A stretch of 64,000 bases of DNA from Fumia xinanensis (GTDB taxonomy: Bacteria > Bacillota > Clostridia > Oscillospirales > Ruminococcaceae): positions 1 through 64,000 of the forward strand of contig NZ_JACRSV010000004.1 of NCBI RefSeq assembly GCF_014384905.1. The letters are read 5' to 3'. Below the pieces are notes generated by a model. The model did no database searches. It worked only from the letters and a program-made list of their open reading frames with translations, and was not told where the DNA came from. Below, one piece after another: positions 14,937-23,708 of this stretch (within the stretch, counting starts at the first letter, position 1; each line of letters begins with the position of its first letter). The translations under genes were made by a program, and so were the position numbers.

Positions 14937-16052
14937 ATGAAGGCGATCAGTTGTGTCATTAAAAAGAAGGACTATATTAAGCTGAGTCTCATGGCTTTTG
15001 GTATCCTTTTGGCAGGGGTTCTGGTGCTAAAGCGCGCAGATTTGGCGGTTCAAGGGGTATCGAGGGGACTGGACATCTGTCTTCATACCGTCATTCCGTC
15101 CCTTTTTATGTTTATGGTCATCGCGGAGTTTTTATCGCTCACCGATTTGTCGGAAGTGCTGTTTTTCCCGCTGCGGTTTATTTCCTGGGCCTTCCGGGTG
15201 CCGGGAGAGACGGTGTCGGTCTTTGTTTTGAGCTTACTCGGCGGGTATCCCACTGGTGCCCAGATGATTGCCAATCTGGTGCGGCAGAAAAAAATCTCGC
15301 CGGAGACGGGAGAGACCCTTCTGTGCAGTTCGGTGAACTGTTCGCCGTCGTTTTTAATCGGGGCGGTGGGAATCGCGCTGTTTAACAGCGTCCAGCTGGG
15401 CATGATGATGTACGTTTGTCAGGTTCTGGCGGCCCTGCTCACCGGCGTAGCCGCCGGTTTGATCGGACGGAAACGGGGCGGGGATTACTCTTGGCACGAA
15501 GCGCCCGAAACCGACGAGGAGGACGAGGAAAAGGTTTCCTACGTGCAGACTTTTGTGACGGCGGTAGTGAACGCCGGGAAGGCAATGTTCATCATCTGCT
15601 GTTTTGTGGTATTATTCTCAGTGGTGTTCGTATTTCTGTCCCAAGTGCCCGAAGGGGAATTTTTGGCGGGGCTTTTGGAAGTTTCGGTTGGATGCACCTC
15701 CCTGGTGGGGAGAGGCTTCCTGGAAACCTTGATTTTATCCACCGTCTACACCGCTTTCGGAGGAATCTGCGTCTGGATGCAGGTGGCCTGCTTTTTGCGG
15801 AAAACCGGCGTGGGGATGAAAAAATTCGTGTGGTTTCGGTGTTTCTACGTCTTTTTGAGCCTGCTGTTCACCCTATTGGGGGCGCGGCTGTTCGCCATTT
15901 CCGCCGAAACCTTTTCCACCAGCGCACAGATGGTGCCGAAAAACGGCTCGGTTTCCATGACGGCGGCGGTTTTTCTCGTCATTCTCTGCGTCATGCTCTT
16001 GATTACCGAAAAAGGATATGATAAAATAAAGAAAAATCGGGCGGGCCGGTAG
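14937..16052 (+). CDS. ylbJ: Sporulation integral membrane protein YlbJ
   Basis: A 371-residue polytopic membrane protein with about eight to ten hydrophobic helices and Gate/nucleoside-recognition-type segments. Conserved stretches include LLGGYPTGAQMIANLV, CSSVNCSPSFLIGAVG and TAFGGICVWMQVACFL. YlbJ proteins are needed for spore cortex formation in bacilli and clostridia; the transported or sensed substrate is unknown. Start at ATG 14937 with GGGAGGG upstream. Its position directly after yqfC supports a sporulation operon. Confidence 0.88.
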   Translation: MKAISCVIKKKDYIKLSLMAFGILLAGVLVLKRADLAVQGVSRGLDICLHTVIPSLFMFMVIAEFLSLTDLSEVLFFPLRFISWAFRVPGETVSVFVLSLLGGYPTGAQMIANLVRQKKISPETGETLLCSSVNCSPSFLIGAVGIALFNSVQLGMMMYVCQVLAALLTGVAAGLIGRKRGGDYSWHEAPETDEEDEEKVSYVQTFVTAVVNAGKAMFIICCFVVLFSVVFVFLSQVPEGEFLAGLLEVSVGCTSLVGRGFLETLILSTVYTAFGGICVWMQVACFLRKTGVGMKKFVWFRCFYVFLSLLFTLLGARLFAISAETFSTSAQMVPKNGSVSMTAAVFLVILCVMLLITEKGYDKIKKNRAGR

Positions 16053-16075
16053 CCTCCCGCGGAAAAGAGCTGAGT

Positions 16076-16294
16076 GTGATCAAATCCCTGTTATTTGGAA
16101 AAAATATTGACCCCGCCTGCGAATACTGTGAGTGGGGGCGGCCCAGCCAGGATGGAAAAATGATTCTTTGCCGCCATAACGGAGTGGTAGCGCCCTATTT
16201 TTCCTGCCGGCGGTTCAAATACGCGCCTTTAAAGCGCAAGCCCAAGCCGGTTCCGGTTCTGCCGGATTATAACCCGGAGGATTTTAAACTATAA
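16076..16294 (+). CDS. Small Cys-rich conserved hypothetical protein
   Basis: A 72-residue protein starting at GTG 16076, 24 bases after ylbJ. It carries a CEYCEWG pair of cysteines and further cysteines in ILCRHNG and FSCRRFKY. The tail is Pro/Lys-rich (KRKPKPVPVLPDYNPEDF). The four cysteines could bind a metal. I do not recognise a function. The ribosome binding site is weak, but the codon use and tight spacing to ylbJ favour a real gene. Confidence 0.65.
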   Translation: MIKSLLFGKNIDPACEYCEWGRPSQDGKMILCRHNGVVAPYFSCRRFKYAPLKRKPKPVPVLPDYNPEDFKL

Positions 16295-16374
16295 AAAATA
16301 GTCCATTGGAATAGCTATGGTTTATTTTTTGTTGCTCCACGACGGTTTTGCTAAAGCAACACCTGCTTCGCAAT
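16295..16374. repeat. Degenerate repeat fragment before the double-cloverleaf element
   Basis: Directly after the small gene an AAAAAATAG motif, a GTTGCT/AGCAAC hairpin (about 16331-16360) and a second AAAAAATAG (16375) occur. The pattern echoes the outer stem of the element that follows and could be a worn extra unit. With that element it fills the 340-base gap 16295-16635. Confidence 0.35.
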
Positions 16375-16554
16375 AAAAAATAGTATTGTTGCGGGCATAA
16401 AATGCCCGCAATATGCCTGACGAATCAGGCATATGCAATCTGTATTACGGATTGCAACTATTTTTTAAAAATTTGCTTTTTCAAAAGGCAAATGTCTTTT
16501 GAACCCATCTTTGATGGATTTCCCGCATAAAATGCGGGAAAAGGAAAGCAAATT
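16375..16554. repeat. Double-cloverleaf intergenic repeat, copy 1
   Basis: Unit 1: outer stem AAAAAATAGT/ACTATTTTTT (16375-16384 with 16457-16466) encloses three adjacent hairpins, 16389-16398/16402-16411 (loop AAA), 16412-16420/16425-16433 and 16434-16443/16447-16456. Unit 2: outer stem AATTTGCTTT/AAAGCAAATT (16470-16479 with 16545-16554) encloses 16480-16487/16496-16503, about 16505-16509/16513-16517 and 16520-16528/16532-16540 (loop AAA). The four unpaired bases are on the 5' side in unit 1 and on the 3' side in unit 2. Copy 2 is at 47009-47188, same orientation, roughly three-quarters identical by eye. Confidence 0.85.
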
Positions 16555-16635
16555 ATAGAATATACATATTGTCATAAAAGCGGCCCCGAAACCGGATTGA
16601 CCGGTCGGGCCGCTTGCCGTTGGGAGGGAACAGCC

Positions 16636-17595
16636 TTGAAAGAATTTGTCATCAATCAAAACGACGCGGGCCAGCGGCTGGACAAGTTCCTGTCAAAGGC
16701 GGTAAGGCTTCTTCCTAAGAATCTGATGTATAAATACCTGCGTCTCAAGCGGATCAAGGTCAACGGCAAACGCAGTGAAATCAGCTATCGGCTCCAGGAG
16801 GGGGACAAGGTATCCCTCTACATCAACGACGAGTTTTTCGGCTCCGATAAGCCGCTGTTTTTATCGGCCAAGCCGGACATCAACGTGGTCTACGAGGACG
16901 AAAACATCCTGTTGGCGGACAAGCCCCAGGGCCTCATTGTCCACGAGGACGAGGGGGAGGATGTGGACACCCTCATCAACCGGGTACAGCACTATCTTTA
17001 CCTCAAGGGCGAATACCGCCCCGAAGAAGAGCTTTCCTTTGCGCCTGCCCTCTGCAACCGCATCGACCGCAATACCGGCGGAATTGTCATTATCGCTAAA
17101 AACGCCGCAGCCTTGCGGACACTCAATGAAAAAATCAAGGGGAGGGAACTGAGAAAGTTTTACCTTTGCTTGGTGAAGGGAGTACCACGGCTCGAGGAGG
17201 CGACTCTCACCCACTATCACCGGAAAAACGAAAAGGAAAATTTGGCCGAGATTTTTGAAAGGCCCCGCCGGGATACCAAGACGATGGTTACTAAGTATCA
17301 TGTTTTGCAGACAAACGGCCGGTATTCCCTTTTGGAAGTGGAACTGATGACCGGGCGGTTCCATCAAATCCGTGCTCATATGGCCCATATCGGCTGCCCG
17401 CTGGTGGGGGACGGCAAGTACGCTTCCAACTGGAAGGAAAAGAAATTGGGATTTTCCTATCAGGCCCTCTATTCCTACAAGCTTCAGTTTGCCTTCCAGG
17501 AAGAATGTATGCTCTCTTACCTCAACGGCAAAACTTTTCAGGTGGAGCGGGTTTGGTTTGCGGAAAATGGCATACCGGGCGTTTTAAGTGAATAG
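16636..17595 (+). CDS. RluA-family 23S rRNA/tRNA pseudouridine synthase
   Basis: A 319-residue enzyme converting uridine to pseudouridine in RNA. An N-terminal S4 RNA-binding domain (QRLDKFLSKAVRLL, then LRLKRIKVNGKR) is followed by the RluA catalytic domain. The catalytic aspartate is in NRIDRNTGGIVI, with N in place of the usual H of the HRLD motif, which is seen in a clostridial subgroup. TGRFHQIRAHMAHIGCPLVGD is the conserved binding segment. Start at TTG 16636 with GGGAGGG seven bases upstream. The exact uridine target cannot be read from sequence. Confidence 0.9.
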   Translation: MKEFVINQNDAGQRLDKFLSKAVRLLPKNLMYKYLRLKRIKVNGKRSEISYRLQEGDKVSLYINDEFFGSDKPLFLSAKPDINVVYEDENILLADKPQGLIVHEDEGEDVDTLINRVQHYLYLKGEYRPEEELSFAPALCNRIDRNTGGIVIIAKNAAALRTLNEKIKGRELRKFYLCLVKGVPRLEEATLTHYHRKNEKENLAEIFERPRRDTKTMVTKYHVLQTNGRYSLLEVELMTGRFHQIRAHMAHIGCPLVGDGKYASNWKEKKLGFSYQALYSYKLQFAFQEECMLSYLNGKTFQVERVWFAENGIPGVLSE

Positions 17596-17637
17596 AATAT
17601 ACAGGAAAAGAATTTTTAATGACGGGAGGTGCCGGAA

Positions 17638-17928
17638 ATGACCGCAAAACTCTGCGACTTGCAGCGGAAGGAACTGGTAAACGTAAAGGACGGCACCAAA
17701 ATCGGCTATGTGGACGACGCCATCATCGATATTGACACGGCGACGGTCAAGTCTCTGGTAGTTTACGGGAGACTCAAGTTTTTCGGGCTGTTGGGGCGGC
17801 AGCCGGACATCATTATCCCTTGGTGCGATATTCAGATCATCGGGGAGGACACCATTTTGGTCACTGCTGACCAGCTTCCCAAAGAGGCGGTACATAAAAA
17901 CAAATGGAAAGAGCTATTCGGGGAATAG
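17638..17928 (+). CDS. YlmC/YmxH-family PRC-barrel protein
   Basis: A 96-residue PRC-barrel-like protein of the YlmC/YmxH family, common in spore-forming Firmicutes, whose role is poorly known. Typical segments are LCDLQRKELVNVKDG, IGYVDDAIIDID and the repeated turn LLGRQPDIIIPWCDIQIIGED. Start at ATG 17638 with GGGAGG eight bases upstream. It follows the pseudouridine synthase by 42 bases and ends at a hairpin terminator. Confidence 0.82.
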   Translation: MTAKLCDLQRKELVNVKDGTKIGYVDDAIIDIDTATVKSLVVYGRLKFFGLLGRQPDIIIPWCDIQIIGEDTILVTADQLPKEAVHKNKWKELFGE

Positions 17929-17937
17929 AGAATATAA

Positions 17938-17968
17938 GCCGTCCGTGAGAGTAACGGGCGGCTTTTGA
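17938..17968 (+). terminator. Terminator after the YlmC-like gene
   Basis: Stem GCCGTCCGT pairing with ACGGGCGGC (with G-U pairs), followed by TTTT. The next gene's ribosome binding site begins at 17970, so some read-through is likely. Confidence 0.6.
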
Positions 17969-17982
17969 ACAGGAGGAATTAT

Positions 17983-18747
17983 ATGAAGGACAAGCTAATA
18001 GACGATTTGAAGGCGCTTGGACTCGGGCGGGGAGACGTCGTATTTACCCACTCGTCCCTTTCCGCCCTGGGCTGGGTGGAAGGGGGGCCGCAAACGGTCA
18101 TTGACGCCATGAAGGAATCGGTTTCCAGGGAAGGGACACTGCTGTTTCCGGCCTTTACCTTTGATGTTTCGGTGAAACCGCCCTACTTTTTTTCTTATCG
18201 TGATTCCCGGTGCTGCGTGGGGGCGATTCCAGAGTTTTTTAGGACCTTGCCGGACACGATCCGCAGCGTCCATCCGTCCCATTCGGTTTCTGCGTGGGGA
18301 AAAGAGGCGGTTTCGCTCACGAAGGATCACATCTTCGACCGAACGCCCTGCGGAGAGCATTCGCCTCTACGGCTTCTGCCTCAGGTGGGCGGGAAAATCC
18401 TGATGCTGGGCTGCGGATGGTCCCCCAATACCTCGATGCATGGGGTGGAGGAATTGGCGGGAGCCCCCTACTGTCTTACGCCTTATGAAGTGGAGTACAA
18501 TATTGAGCTGCAAAACGGGGAACGGGTCACCGCTCGGCACAGGCAGCATCATTTCGGCCGAAAGTGGATTCAGCGGTACGACCGGCTGGAAGAAATTTTA
18601 CCAGAGAAATTTATGCGGAGGGGAAAAGTGCTGGAAGCGGACGCGTTTTTGCTGGACGCAAAAGGCGTTTGGGATACGGCTTTGCGTGTAATGCAGGAAG
18701 CCCCATACTATTTTGTGGACCGGGACCCCAGAAACGAAGAGAATTAA
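17983..18747 (+). CDS. AAC(3)-family N-acetyltransferase
   Basis: A 254-residue protein of the aminoglycoside 3-N-acetyltransferase / YokD fold. Family motifs are visible: FTHSSLSALGWVEGG, LLFPAFTFD, SVHPSHSVSAWGKEA and TPCGEHSPLRLL. AGGAGG lies six bases before ATG 17983. Many chromosomal members of this family do not confer drug resistance, and nothing here (no mobile element, ordinary base composition) argues for an acquired resistance gene. The substrate is unknown. It ends at a bidirectional terminator facing the amino-acid transporter. Confidence 0.85.
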   Translation: MKDKLIDDLKALGLGRGDVVFTHSSLSALGWVEGGPQTVIDAMKESVSREGTLLFPAFTFDVSVKPPYFFSYRDSRCCVGAIPEFFRTLPDTIRSVHPSHSVSAWGKEAVSLTKDHIFDRTPCGEHSPLRLLPQVGGKILMLGCGWSPNTSMHGVEELAGAPYCLTPYEVEYNIELQNGERVTARHRQHHFGRKWIQRYDRLEEILPEKFMRRGKVLEADAFLLDAKGVWDTALRVMQEAPYYFVDRDPRNEEN

Positions 18748-18758
18748 ACGGATTGTAT

Positions 18759-18803
18759 AGAAAAGCCCCGTATCGGCGTATATTGCCGTTACGGGGCTTT
18801 TCT
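18759..18803. terminator. Bidirectional terminator
   Basis: A 14-bp perfect stem AGAAAAGCCCCGTA/TACGGGGCTTTTCT (18759-18772 with 18790-18803) separates two convergent genes. Confidence 0.88.
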
Positions 18804-18806
18804 CTT

Positions 18807-19541
18807 TTAAAGAACTTTGGAAAGAAAGTCTTTGGTGCGCTGGTTTTTGGGGTTTGCAAAGAATTCAGCGGGGGGTGCTTCTTCCAACACCAAACCGCCG
18901 TCCATAAAGAGCACCCGGGTGCCCACTTCTTTGGCAAAACCCATTTCGTGAGTGACCACTACCATGGTCATGCCGTCTTGGGCCAGTTCTTTCATTACTT
19001 CCAGCACTTCGCCGACCATTTCGGGGTCCAAGGCGGAGGTGGGCTCGTCGAAGAGCATCACGTCCGGGTTCATGGCAAGAGCACGGACGATGGCGATGCG
19101 CTGTTTCTGTCCGCCGGAAATGGTGGCAGGGTAGACGTCTGCTTTGTCGGACAGACCGATTCGTTCGAGCAGACGCATGGCGTTTTCACGGGCTTCGTCC
19201 TTGGATTGAAGCTTTAGCTGCACGGGGGCGAGCATAATGTTTTCCAACACCGTCAGGTGGGGGAACAGGTTAAAATGCTGGAACACCATTCCCATTTTTT
19301 GCCGGAGCGCGTTGACATTGCACTTGGGATCGTTTATCAGAGTGTCCTCAAACCACACTTCTCCGGAGGTGGGCTGCTCCAGCAGGTTCAAACAGCGGAG
19401 AAAGGTGCTTTTTCCCGAACCGGAAGGGCCGATGACGACGACCTTTTCCCCTTTTTTGATGGTTTGGTTGATGCCGTTGAGCACCTGAATTTCCCCATTC
19501 TGGGTGTGGAAGCTTTTCTTTAGGTCTTTAACGCATATCAC
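18807..19541 (-). CDS. Polar amino-acid ABC transporter ATPase
   Basis: A 244-residue ATPase of the GlnQ/HisP type. Walker [14 protein letters not shown] at about residues 38-50, signature ISGGQKQR, Walker [15 protein letters not shown] and the H-loop VVTHEMGFA are all present. It powers uptake together with the permease and lipoprotein encoded just upstream. The gene overlaps the permease gene by 14 bases. The amino acid transported cannot be fixed from sequence; glutamine, cystine and basic amino acids are all possible for this family. Confidence 0.93.
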   Translation of the reverse strand: MICVKDLKKSFHTQNGEIQVLNGINQTIKKGEKVVVIGPSGSGKSTFLRCLNLLEQPTSGEVWFEDTLINDPKCNVNALRQKMGMVFQHFNLFPHLTVLENIMLAPVQLKLQSKDEARENAMRLLERIGLSDKADVYPATISGGQKQRIAIVRALAMNPDVMLFDEPTSALDPEMVGEVLEVMKELAQDGMTMVVVTHEMGFAKEVGTRVLFMDGGLVLEEAPPAEFFANPKNQRTKDFLSKVL

Positions 19542-20229
19542 TCTTACGCAGCCTCCTTTCCAATCTGCCCAACAGGGTGGTCAGGCCGATAACAATGACA
19601 AGGTAAATAGCAGCGACCATCAGCAGCGGAATATAGGGGGATTGGGTCTGACTGCGGATGACGTCGCCCGCTTTGGAAAGATCCTGGATGCCGATGAAGC
19701 CGGCGACGGAAGTTTCCTTGATGAGGGTAATAAATTCGTTTCCCAAAGCGGGAAGAATGTTTTTAAACGCCTGGGGCAGGATGATTTTAACCATGGTTGT
19801 TTTTTTGCTAAGGCCGAGGGAACGTCCGGCTTCCATCTGTCCCCTGTCCACCGACATGATGCCGGCGCGGACGATTTCCGCCACATAAGCGCCGGAATTG
19901 ATGCCGAAGGCAATGATGGCAACAAAAACTTTGGACACCTGAGGGGCCGTTATGACGATGTAATACATGATGAAAAGCTGAACTACCATAGGAGTTCCGC
20001 GAACCACAGTCAAATAAAGGCTGGCGAACCAGTCGAGTGGCTTCATTTTCTTGTTGTCCGGAGCCATGACTTTGATCAACGCCAGAAGAATGCCGATAAC
20101 CAGGCCGATTATGGCGGCGAATACAGTGATTTCCAGCGTCAGGCCCAGTCCCTTGACGATGTACATGTACCGGTCGCCTTCAATGAGGTTTTGCTGAATC
20201 TGCTCCCATAAACTCATTTTTTCTTTCAT
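19528..20229 (-). CDS. Polar amino-acid ABC transporter permease
   Basis: A 233-residue HisM/GlnP-type permease with about five helices, the first near residues 26-50 ([20 protein letters not shown]). The family hallmark [16 protein letters not shown] and the EAA loop [20 protein letters not shown] are clear. A single permease gene suggests a homodimer. It lies 143 bases after the binding-protein gene, with a hairpin in between that probably lowers expression relative to the binding protein. Confidence 0.93.
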   Translation of the reverse strand: MKEKMSLWEQIQQNLIEGDRYMYIVKGLGLTLEITVFAAIIGLVIGILLALIKVMAPDNKKMKPLDWFASLYLTVVRGTPMVVQLFIMYYIVITAPQVSKVFVAIIAFGINSGAYVAEIVRAGIMSVDRGQMEAGRSLGLSKKTTMVKIILPQAFKNILPALGNEFITLIKETSVAGFIGIQDLSKAGDVIRSQTQSPYIPLLMVAAIYLVIVIGLTTLLGRLERRLRKSDMR

Positions 20230-20317
20230 CCCTTTCCAAAGCAGGCGCTATCTGAGGAGTTGTTCCTCCATTTTAGCCTGCTGTATCTATTTTTTATCCA
20301 GCCGAGAAAACAAAAGT

Positions 20318-20346
20318 ATGGGGATGCAGATTTTCTGCATCCCCAT
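20318..20346 (-). terminator. Intercistronic hairpin/attenuator between binding protein and permease
   Basis: A 13-bp perfect stem ATGGGGATGCAGA/TCTGCATCCCCAT with a three-base loop. On the minus strand a T-rich run (ACTTTTGTTTTC) follows. It is probably a partial terminator that makes the binding protein more abundant than the membrane parts. Confidence 0.7.
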
Positions 20347-20372
20347 CAAACGATTCATTTAATGGAAAGACG

Positions 20373-21218
20373 TTATTCAGCATCAATATACTTGCTGCAG
20401 ATTTCGTCCAGTTCGCCGCTGTCTTTCAGTTCCTTAATGACGGAATTGACGAGATCCAGCATTTCTTTGTCCCCTTTGGGAACGGCCAGGCAGTACTCCT
20501 CGACGGTGAGAGCATCATCCAGCTTGATGACTTTTTCAGCGTTGTTTGCAACCAGTTTCTGAGCGGGGAAATCGTCGATGACGACGGCGTCCAGGCTGCC
20601 CCGGACCAGGTCGGAAACGGCGTCAACGCCTTTGTTCAGACGAGAAACTTCCGCTCCTTCCACATTTTCGGTGCAGTAGGTGTCGCCGGTAGTTCCCAAC
20701 TGTACGCCGATCTTTTTGCCTTTGAGATCGTCAGGACCTTTGATGTCGCTGTCTTTCAATACGATGATGGACTGGGAAGCATTAAAGTATGGATCGGAAA
20801 AATCGATATTTTTCGCTTTGTCCTCGGTGTAGCTCATACCGGCCGCAACGAAGTTGCATTTGCCGCTTTGGAGCTCCATGGGGAGGGAGTCGAAAGAAGT
20901 GTTATTGATTTTCAGTTCTACGCCCAATTTGTCGGCGATTTTCTGAGAAATTTCAATGTCGATGCCTTTGAATTCCTGGCCTTCCATAAACTCAAAAGGT
21001 TCGAATTCCGCATTGGTGGACATCGTGATGTAACCCTGCTCCTTGATGATATCAATGGAGGTTTTGCCCTCGGTATTGGAGGATTCGGACACGCTGGAAT
21101 CAGAACCGTTGCCATCCGTGCTGGAATCGCTGGAAGAGCCGCCGTTGTTTCCGCAGGAAGACATTGCGAGAGCTGTCATAGCAGCTAAAGCCAGGCAAAG
21201 GATTTTTTTGATTTTCAT
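20373..21218 (-). CDS. Polar amino-acid-binding lipoprotein
   Basis: A 281-residue extracellular solute-binding protein, family 3. The signal peptide MKIKKILCLALAAMTALAM ends in lipobox SSC. A Ser/Gly/Asp-rich linker (residues about 25-50) follows. The mature fold includes GYITMSTNAEFEPFEFMEG, IDIEISQKIADKLG and VDAVSDLVRGSLDAVVIDD. First gene of the three-gene operon, with ribosome binding site AGAAAGG before ATG 21218. Ligand identity is open. Confidence 0.93.
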   Translation of the reverse strand: MKIKKILCLALAAMTALAMSSCGNNGGSSSDSSTDGNGSDSSVSESSNTEGKTSIDIIKEQGYITMSTNAEFEPFEFMEGQEFKGIDIEISQKIADKLGVELKINNTSFDSLPMELQSGKCNFVAAGMSYTEDKAKNIDFSDPYFNASQSIIVLKDSDIKGPDDLKGKKIGVQLGTTGDTYCTENVEGAEVSRLNKGVDAVSDLVRGSLDAVVIDDFPAQKLVANNAEKVIKLDDALTVEEYCLAVPKGDKEMLDLVNSVIKELKDSGELDEICSKYIDAE

Positions 21219-21240
21219 TGTAAAAACAACCTTTCTGTCT

Positions 21241-21265
21241 CAGCAACTTCTGTGAGGAGTTGCTG
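21241..21265 (-). promoter_or_regulatory. Hairpin in the 5' leader of the amino-acid transporter operon
   Basis: An 8-bp stem CAGCAACT/AGTTGCTG about 25 bases upstream of the start codon, within the transcribed leader. It could be a modest translational or stability element. Confidence 0.4.
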
Positions 21266-21287
21266 TTTTTATTTTGTTGATATCAAT

Positions 21288-21316
21288 ACTTTACCACAGG
21301 GGTTTTGCAATTGCAA
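21288..21316 (-). promoter_or_regulatory. Candidate promoter of the amino-acid transporter operon
   Basis: Minus-strand TTGCAA (21316-21311) and TAAAGT (21293-21288) with a 17-base spacer, 70 bases from the start codon. Both boxes match consensus in four of six positions. Confidence 0.4.
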
Positions 21317-21394
21317 GGGAAAAAATTAATAAAATGCAGATTATGTGAAAGTTTATGCAAAATAGACAGGATAGGTCATGTGAATTAAAGAAAA

Positions 21395-21435
21395 TTGTCT
21401 GATATTATGCAATTAATATGCATAATATCAGACAA
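21395..21435 (-). terminator. Terminator of the ABC exporter/DUF1854 operon
   Basis: A 17-bp perfect stem (21395-21411 with 21419-21435, seven-base loop) is followed on the minus strand by TTTTCTTT. It lies about 50 bases after the stop codon of the last gene. Confidence 0.82.
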
Positions 21436-21485
21436 ATATTCAATAATATACATTTATATACATAAATTATGTATATTCATTATAT

Positions 21486-23672
21486 CTAAGCCGGCTCTTT
21501 GCTAAGCTTGGAGGTCTGACGCTGGGCCATAACCAAATTATAGTATACCGATTTGTGCCGTAACAGCTCCTCGTGGGTACCCATTTCGACAATGCGTCCT
21601 CCGTCGAGAACGATGAGGCGGTCGGCATTCCTGAGGGTGGACAGGCGATGGGCAATAGCAAAGGTGGTGCGGTCACGAGTCAAGTTTTTGAGGGCTTCTT
21701 GAATCATCTTCTCGGTTTCAGTGTCCAAAGATGCCGTAGCCTCGTCGAGTATCAGGATTTTCGGGTCACGGAGAATAGCTCTGGCGATGGCAATGCGCTG
21801 TTTTTCACCCCCGGAGAGTTTGTAGCCTCGGCTGCCGATGTACTCCTGATAACCGTCGGGCATCTTGCAGATGAAATCGTGGGCGTTGGCGATTTTAGCC
21901 GCCTGTACGACCTCTTCCATGGTGGCGTCCGGCTTGGCGTAGATGAGATTGTCCCAGACGGTGCCGTCAAAGAGATAAGTTTCCTGCAGCACGACGCCGA
22001 TTTGGCTTCTCAGTGAGTGCTGGGAGATGTCCCGAATGTCGGTGCCGTCAATGAGAATCTGACCGTTGCTCACGTCGTAGAGCCGCATAATTAAGTTGAT
22101 CATAGTGGATTTTCCCACGCCGGAAGGACCTACAATCCCGATCATTTCCCCTTTTTTAACCGAAAAGTTAATGTCTTTGAGAACGGGATTATAGACCTTG
22201 TAGCCGAAGTGGACATGCTCAAAGGCCACATTACCTTCGATTTCCTTGTCAATGGCATTTCCCCGGTCTAGGACATCCTCTTTTTCATCGATGATCTCAA
22301 AGATTTTTCCGGCGCTGATCGCGGTCTGGGCAAGCTGTCGGGGAAGCTGCATCAGCCAGTTTAACGGGGCGTACAGAAGTCCGATGCAGGAGAGAAAGGT
22401 GACCATTTTGCCAAAGGACAGCACGCCGCTCAGCACATCGTTTCCTCCGAAATAAAGGTAGAAGTATTCGCCCAGCGTCACCACAAAGGTGGAGACGGGA
22501 AACATGACGAACCAGTAAAAATTTGCCACATACATACTGTGGGCGAATTTTTCCGAGCAGCCTGAATAATGCTTGATTTCCCGTTTCTCGGATCCGAATA
22601 CCTTGACTGCCATAATGCCGCTCAGGATGTCGTAGAGTACCGATTCCATCTTACTGAACAATTTCCAGTTGATACGGAAAGGGTGGTTCATCCGTTTAAA
22701 GATAAACCTACTGAAAAAGAATCCGGCGATGATGGGCAAAACGATCCAGCAGGTGAGCTTCCAGTTCATCCAAAACATGACGGCTAAAATTACCGAGACG
22801 GAAAATACCCGGACGACCGCCTCTTTGCCGTGGTAGGAAACAAAGTCCTGCACTTTTTCGGTGTCGTTGGCGATGCGCTTGATTTGTTCACCGGTAGGAC
22901 GCTTGAGAGCGTTTTTCATCGACTGGTTCTGGATTCGTTCAAAGAGAATCCCTCTCAGGTCGCGGCCCACCTGCGCAGCGGTATATGAGGAGCAGCGCTC
23001 GTTTATGTATTCCAAACCGAAGAGCAAAAGCGGGATAATCAGGTAGCCGCCCATCATTAGGAGAAGCCCTGTGAAATCCTGACTGCCCGAAGTGACGTAG
23101 TTGTCTACCACCAGGCCCTTCATGTAGGTAAATACCACCCAGAGGAGCTGGATAATCAAAGTCGCCACTAACGCAGTAAGCAGTGTTGCCTTGTATCGGA
23201 GAGATAGTTTGACGATCCGCCAGAGGTATTTGCCCTTGGGAGCGCAGTGGAAACAGATATTGGTTTGTTCCGGTATGACGAGGCCGCATTTGGGACAGGT
23301 TTTCACCGGTTCTTCGTCGTCCGGAGCCGGGAAGACACCGGTTTCCCTGTGGTATTCCAGCATTTTGGCCAAGTCAGCAAACACGGGCAGTAGGTCTTGA
23401 GTGAAAATACAAAGCTGTTCGGTTTTTTCTTTTAATACGATTTGCAGTGCGCCGCTGCCTACCATCTGCACCACTTTAAACTCATTGATATTTTGTAGGG
23501 GGATGCGTTTGACAGCGATTTCGTCCCGGAAAAGAATTAGTTCCTCGTCGGAGATGGCCACAGAACCGCTTGTCGGCATGCCGTGGACGTTCAGGTTGTA
23601 GTCCAGGCTGTATTGCAGCGTTTGTCCCAAGATTTGTTCCATTTTCTGATGGCTCGGGGACATTAAGTGCAT
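21486..23672 (-). CDS. ABC exporter half with N-terminal PH-like domain and zinc ribbon
   Basis: A 728-residue fused membrane/ATPase exporter half. Residues about 1-115 look like a small beta-rich PH/GRAM-like domain (SVAISDEELILFRDE, IPLQNINEFKVVQMV). A zinc ribbon CPKCGLVIPEQTNICFHC follows near 125-142. Then six transmembrane helices (about 155-460) and a C-terminal ATPase with GIVGPSGVGKST, KLSGGEKQR and ILILDEATASLD. All catalytic motifs are intact. Start at ATG 23672, with AAGGAGGT upstream. With the upstream ABC gene it probably forms a heterodimer. Related DUF1854-associated transporters are annotated near cyanophycin genes in other bacteria; no cyanophycin gene is seen here. The substrate is unknown. 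Confidence 0.85.
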   Translation of the reverse strand: MHLMSPSHQKMEQILGQTLQYSLDYNLNVHGMPTSGSVAISDEELILFRDEIAVKRIPLQNINEFKVVQMVGSGALQIVLKEKTEQLCIFTQDLLPVFADLAKMLEYHRETGVFPAPDDEEPVKTCPKCGLVIPEQTNICFHCAPKGKYLWRIVKLSLRYKATLLTALVATLIIQLLWVVFTYMKGLVVDNYVTSGSQDFTGLLLMMGGYLIIPLLLFGLEYINERCSSYTAAQVGRDLRGILFERIQNQSMKNALKRPTGEQIKRIANDTEKVQDFVSYHGKEAVVRVFSVSVILAVMFWMNWKLTCWIVLPIIAGFFFSRFIFKRMNHPFRINWKLFSKMESVLYDILSGIMAVKVFGSEKREIKHYSGCSEKFAHSMYVANFYWFVMFPVSTFVVTLGEYFYLYFGGNDVLSGVLSFGKMVTFLSCIGLLYAPLNWLMQLPRQLAQTAISAGKIFEIIDEKEDVLDRGNAIDKEIEGNVAFEHVHFGYKVYNPVLKDINFSVKKGEMIGIVGPSGVGKSTMINLIMRLYDVSNGQILIDGTDIRDISQHSLRSQIGVVLQETYLFDGTVWDNLIYAKPDATMEEVVQAAKIANAHDFICKMPDGYQEYIGSRGYKLSGGEKQRIAIARAILRDPKILILDEATASLDTETEKMIQEALKNLTRDRTTFAIAHRLSTLRNADRLIVLDGGRIVEMGTHEELLRHKSVYYNLVMAQRQTSKLSKEPA

Positions 23673-23708
23673 GAAACTGCACCTCCTTTTTATGACGATC
23701 CCGGGAGA

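Noticed and set aside
16375..16554. Tandem tRNA genes, suggested by the cloverleaf folds
   Set aside because: The arms do not have tRNA lengths, there is no T-psi-C or D-loop sequence, and no sensible anticodon stem. The resemblance is in shape only.
17983..18747. Acquired aminoglycoside-resistance gene
   Set aside because: Only family-level similarity to AAC(3)/YokD. There is no mobile element or change in base composition, and chromosomal homologues often have other roles.
21241..21270. Plus-strand terminator (stem followed by T5) upstream of the amino-acid-binding protein gene
   Set aside because: No plus-strand gene precedes it. It lies in the leader of the minus-strand operon and is better described as a leader hairpin.
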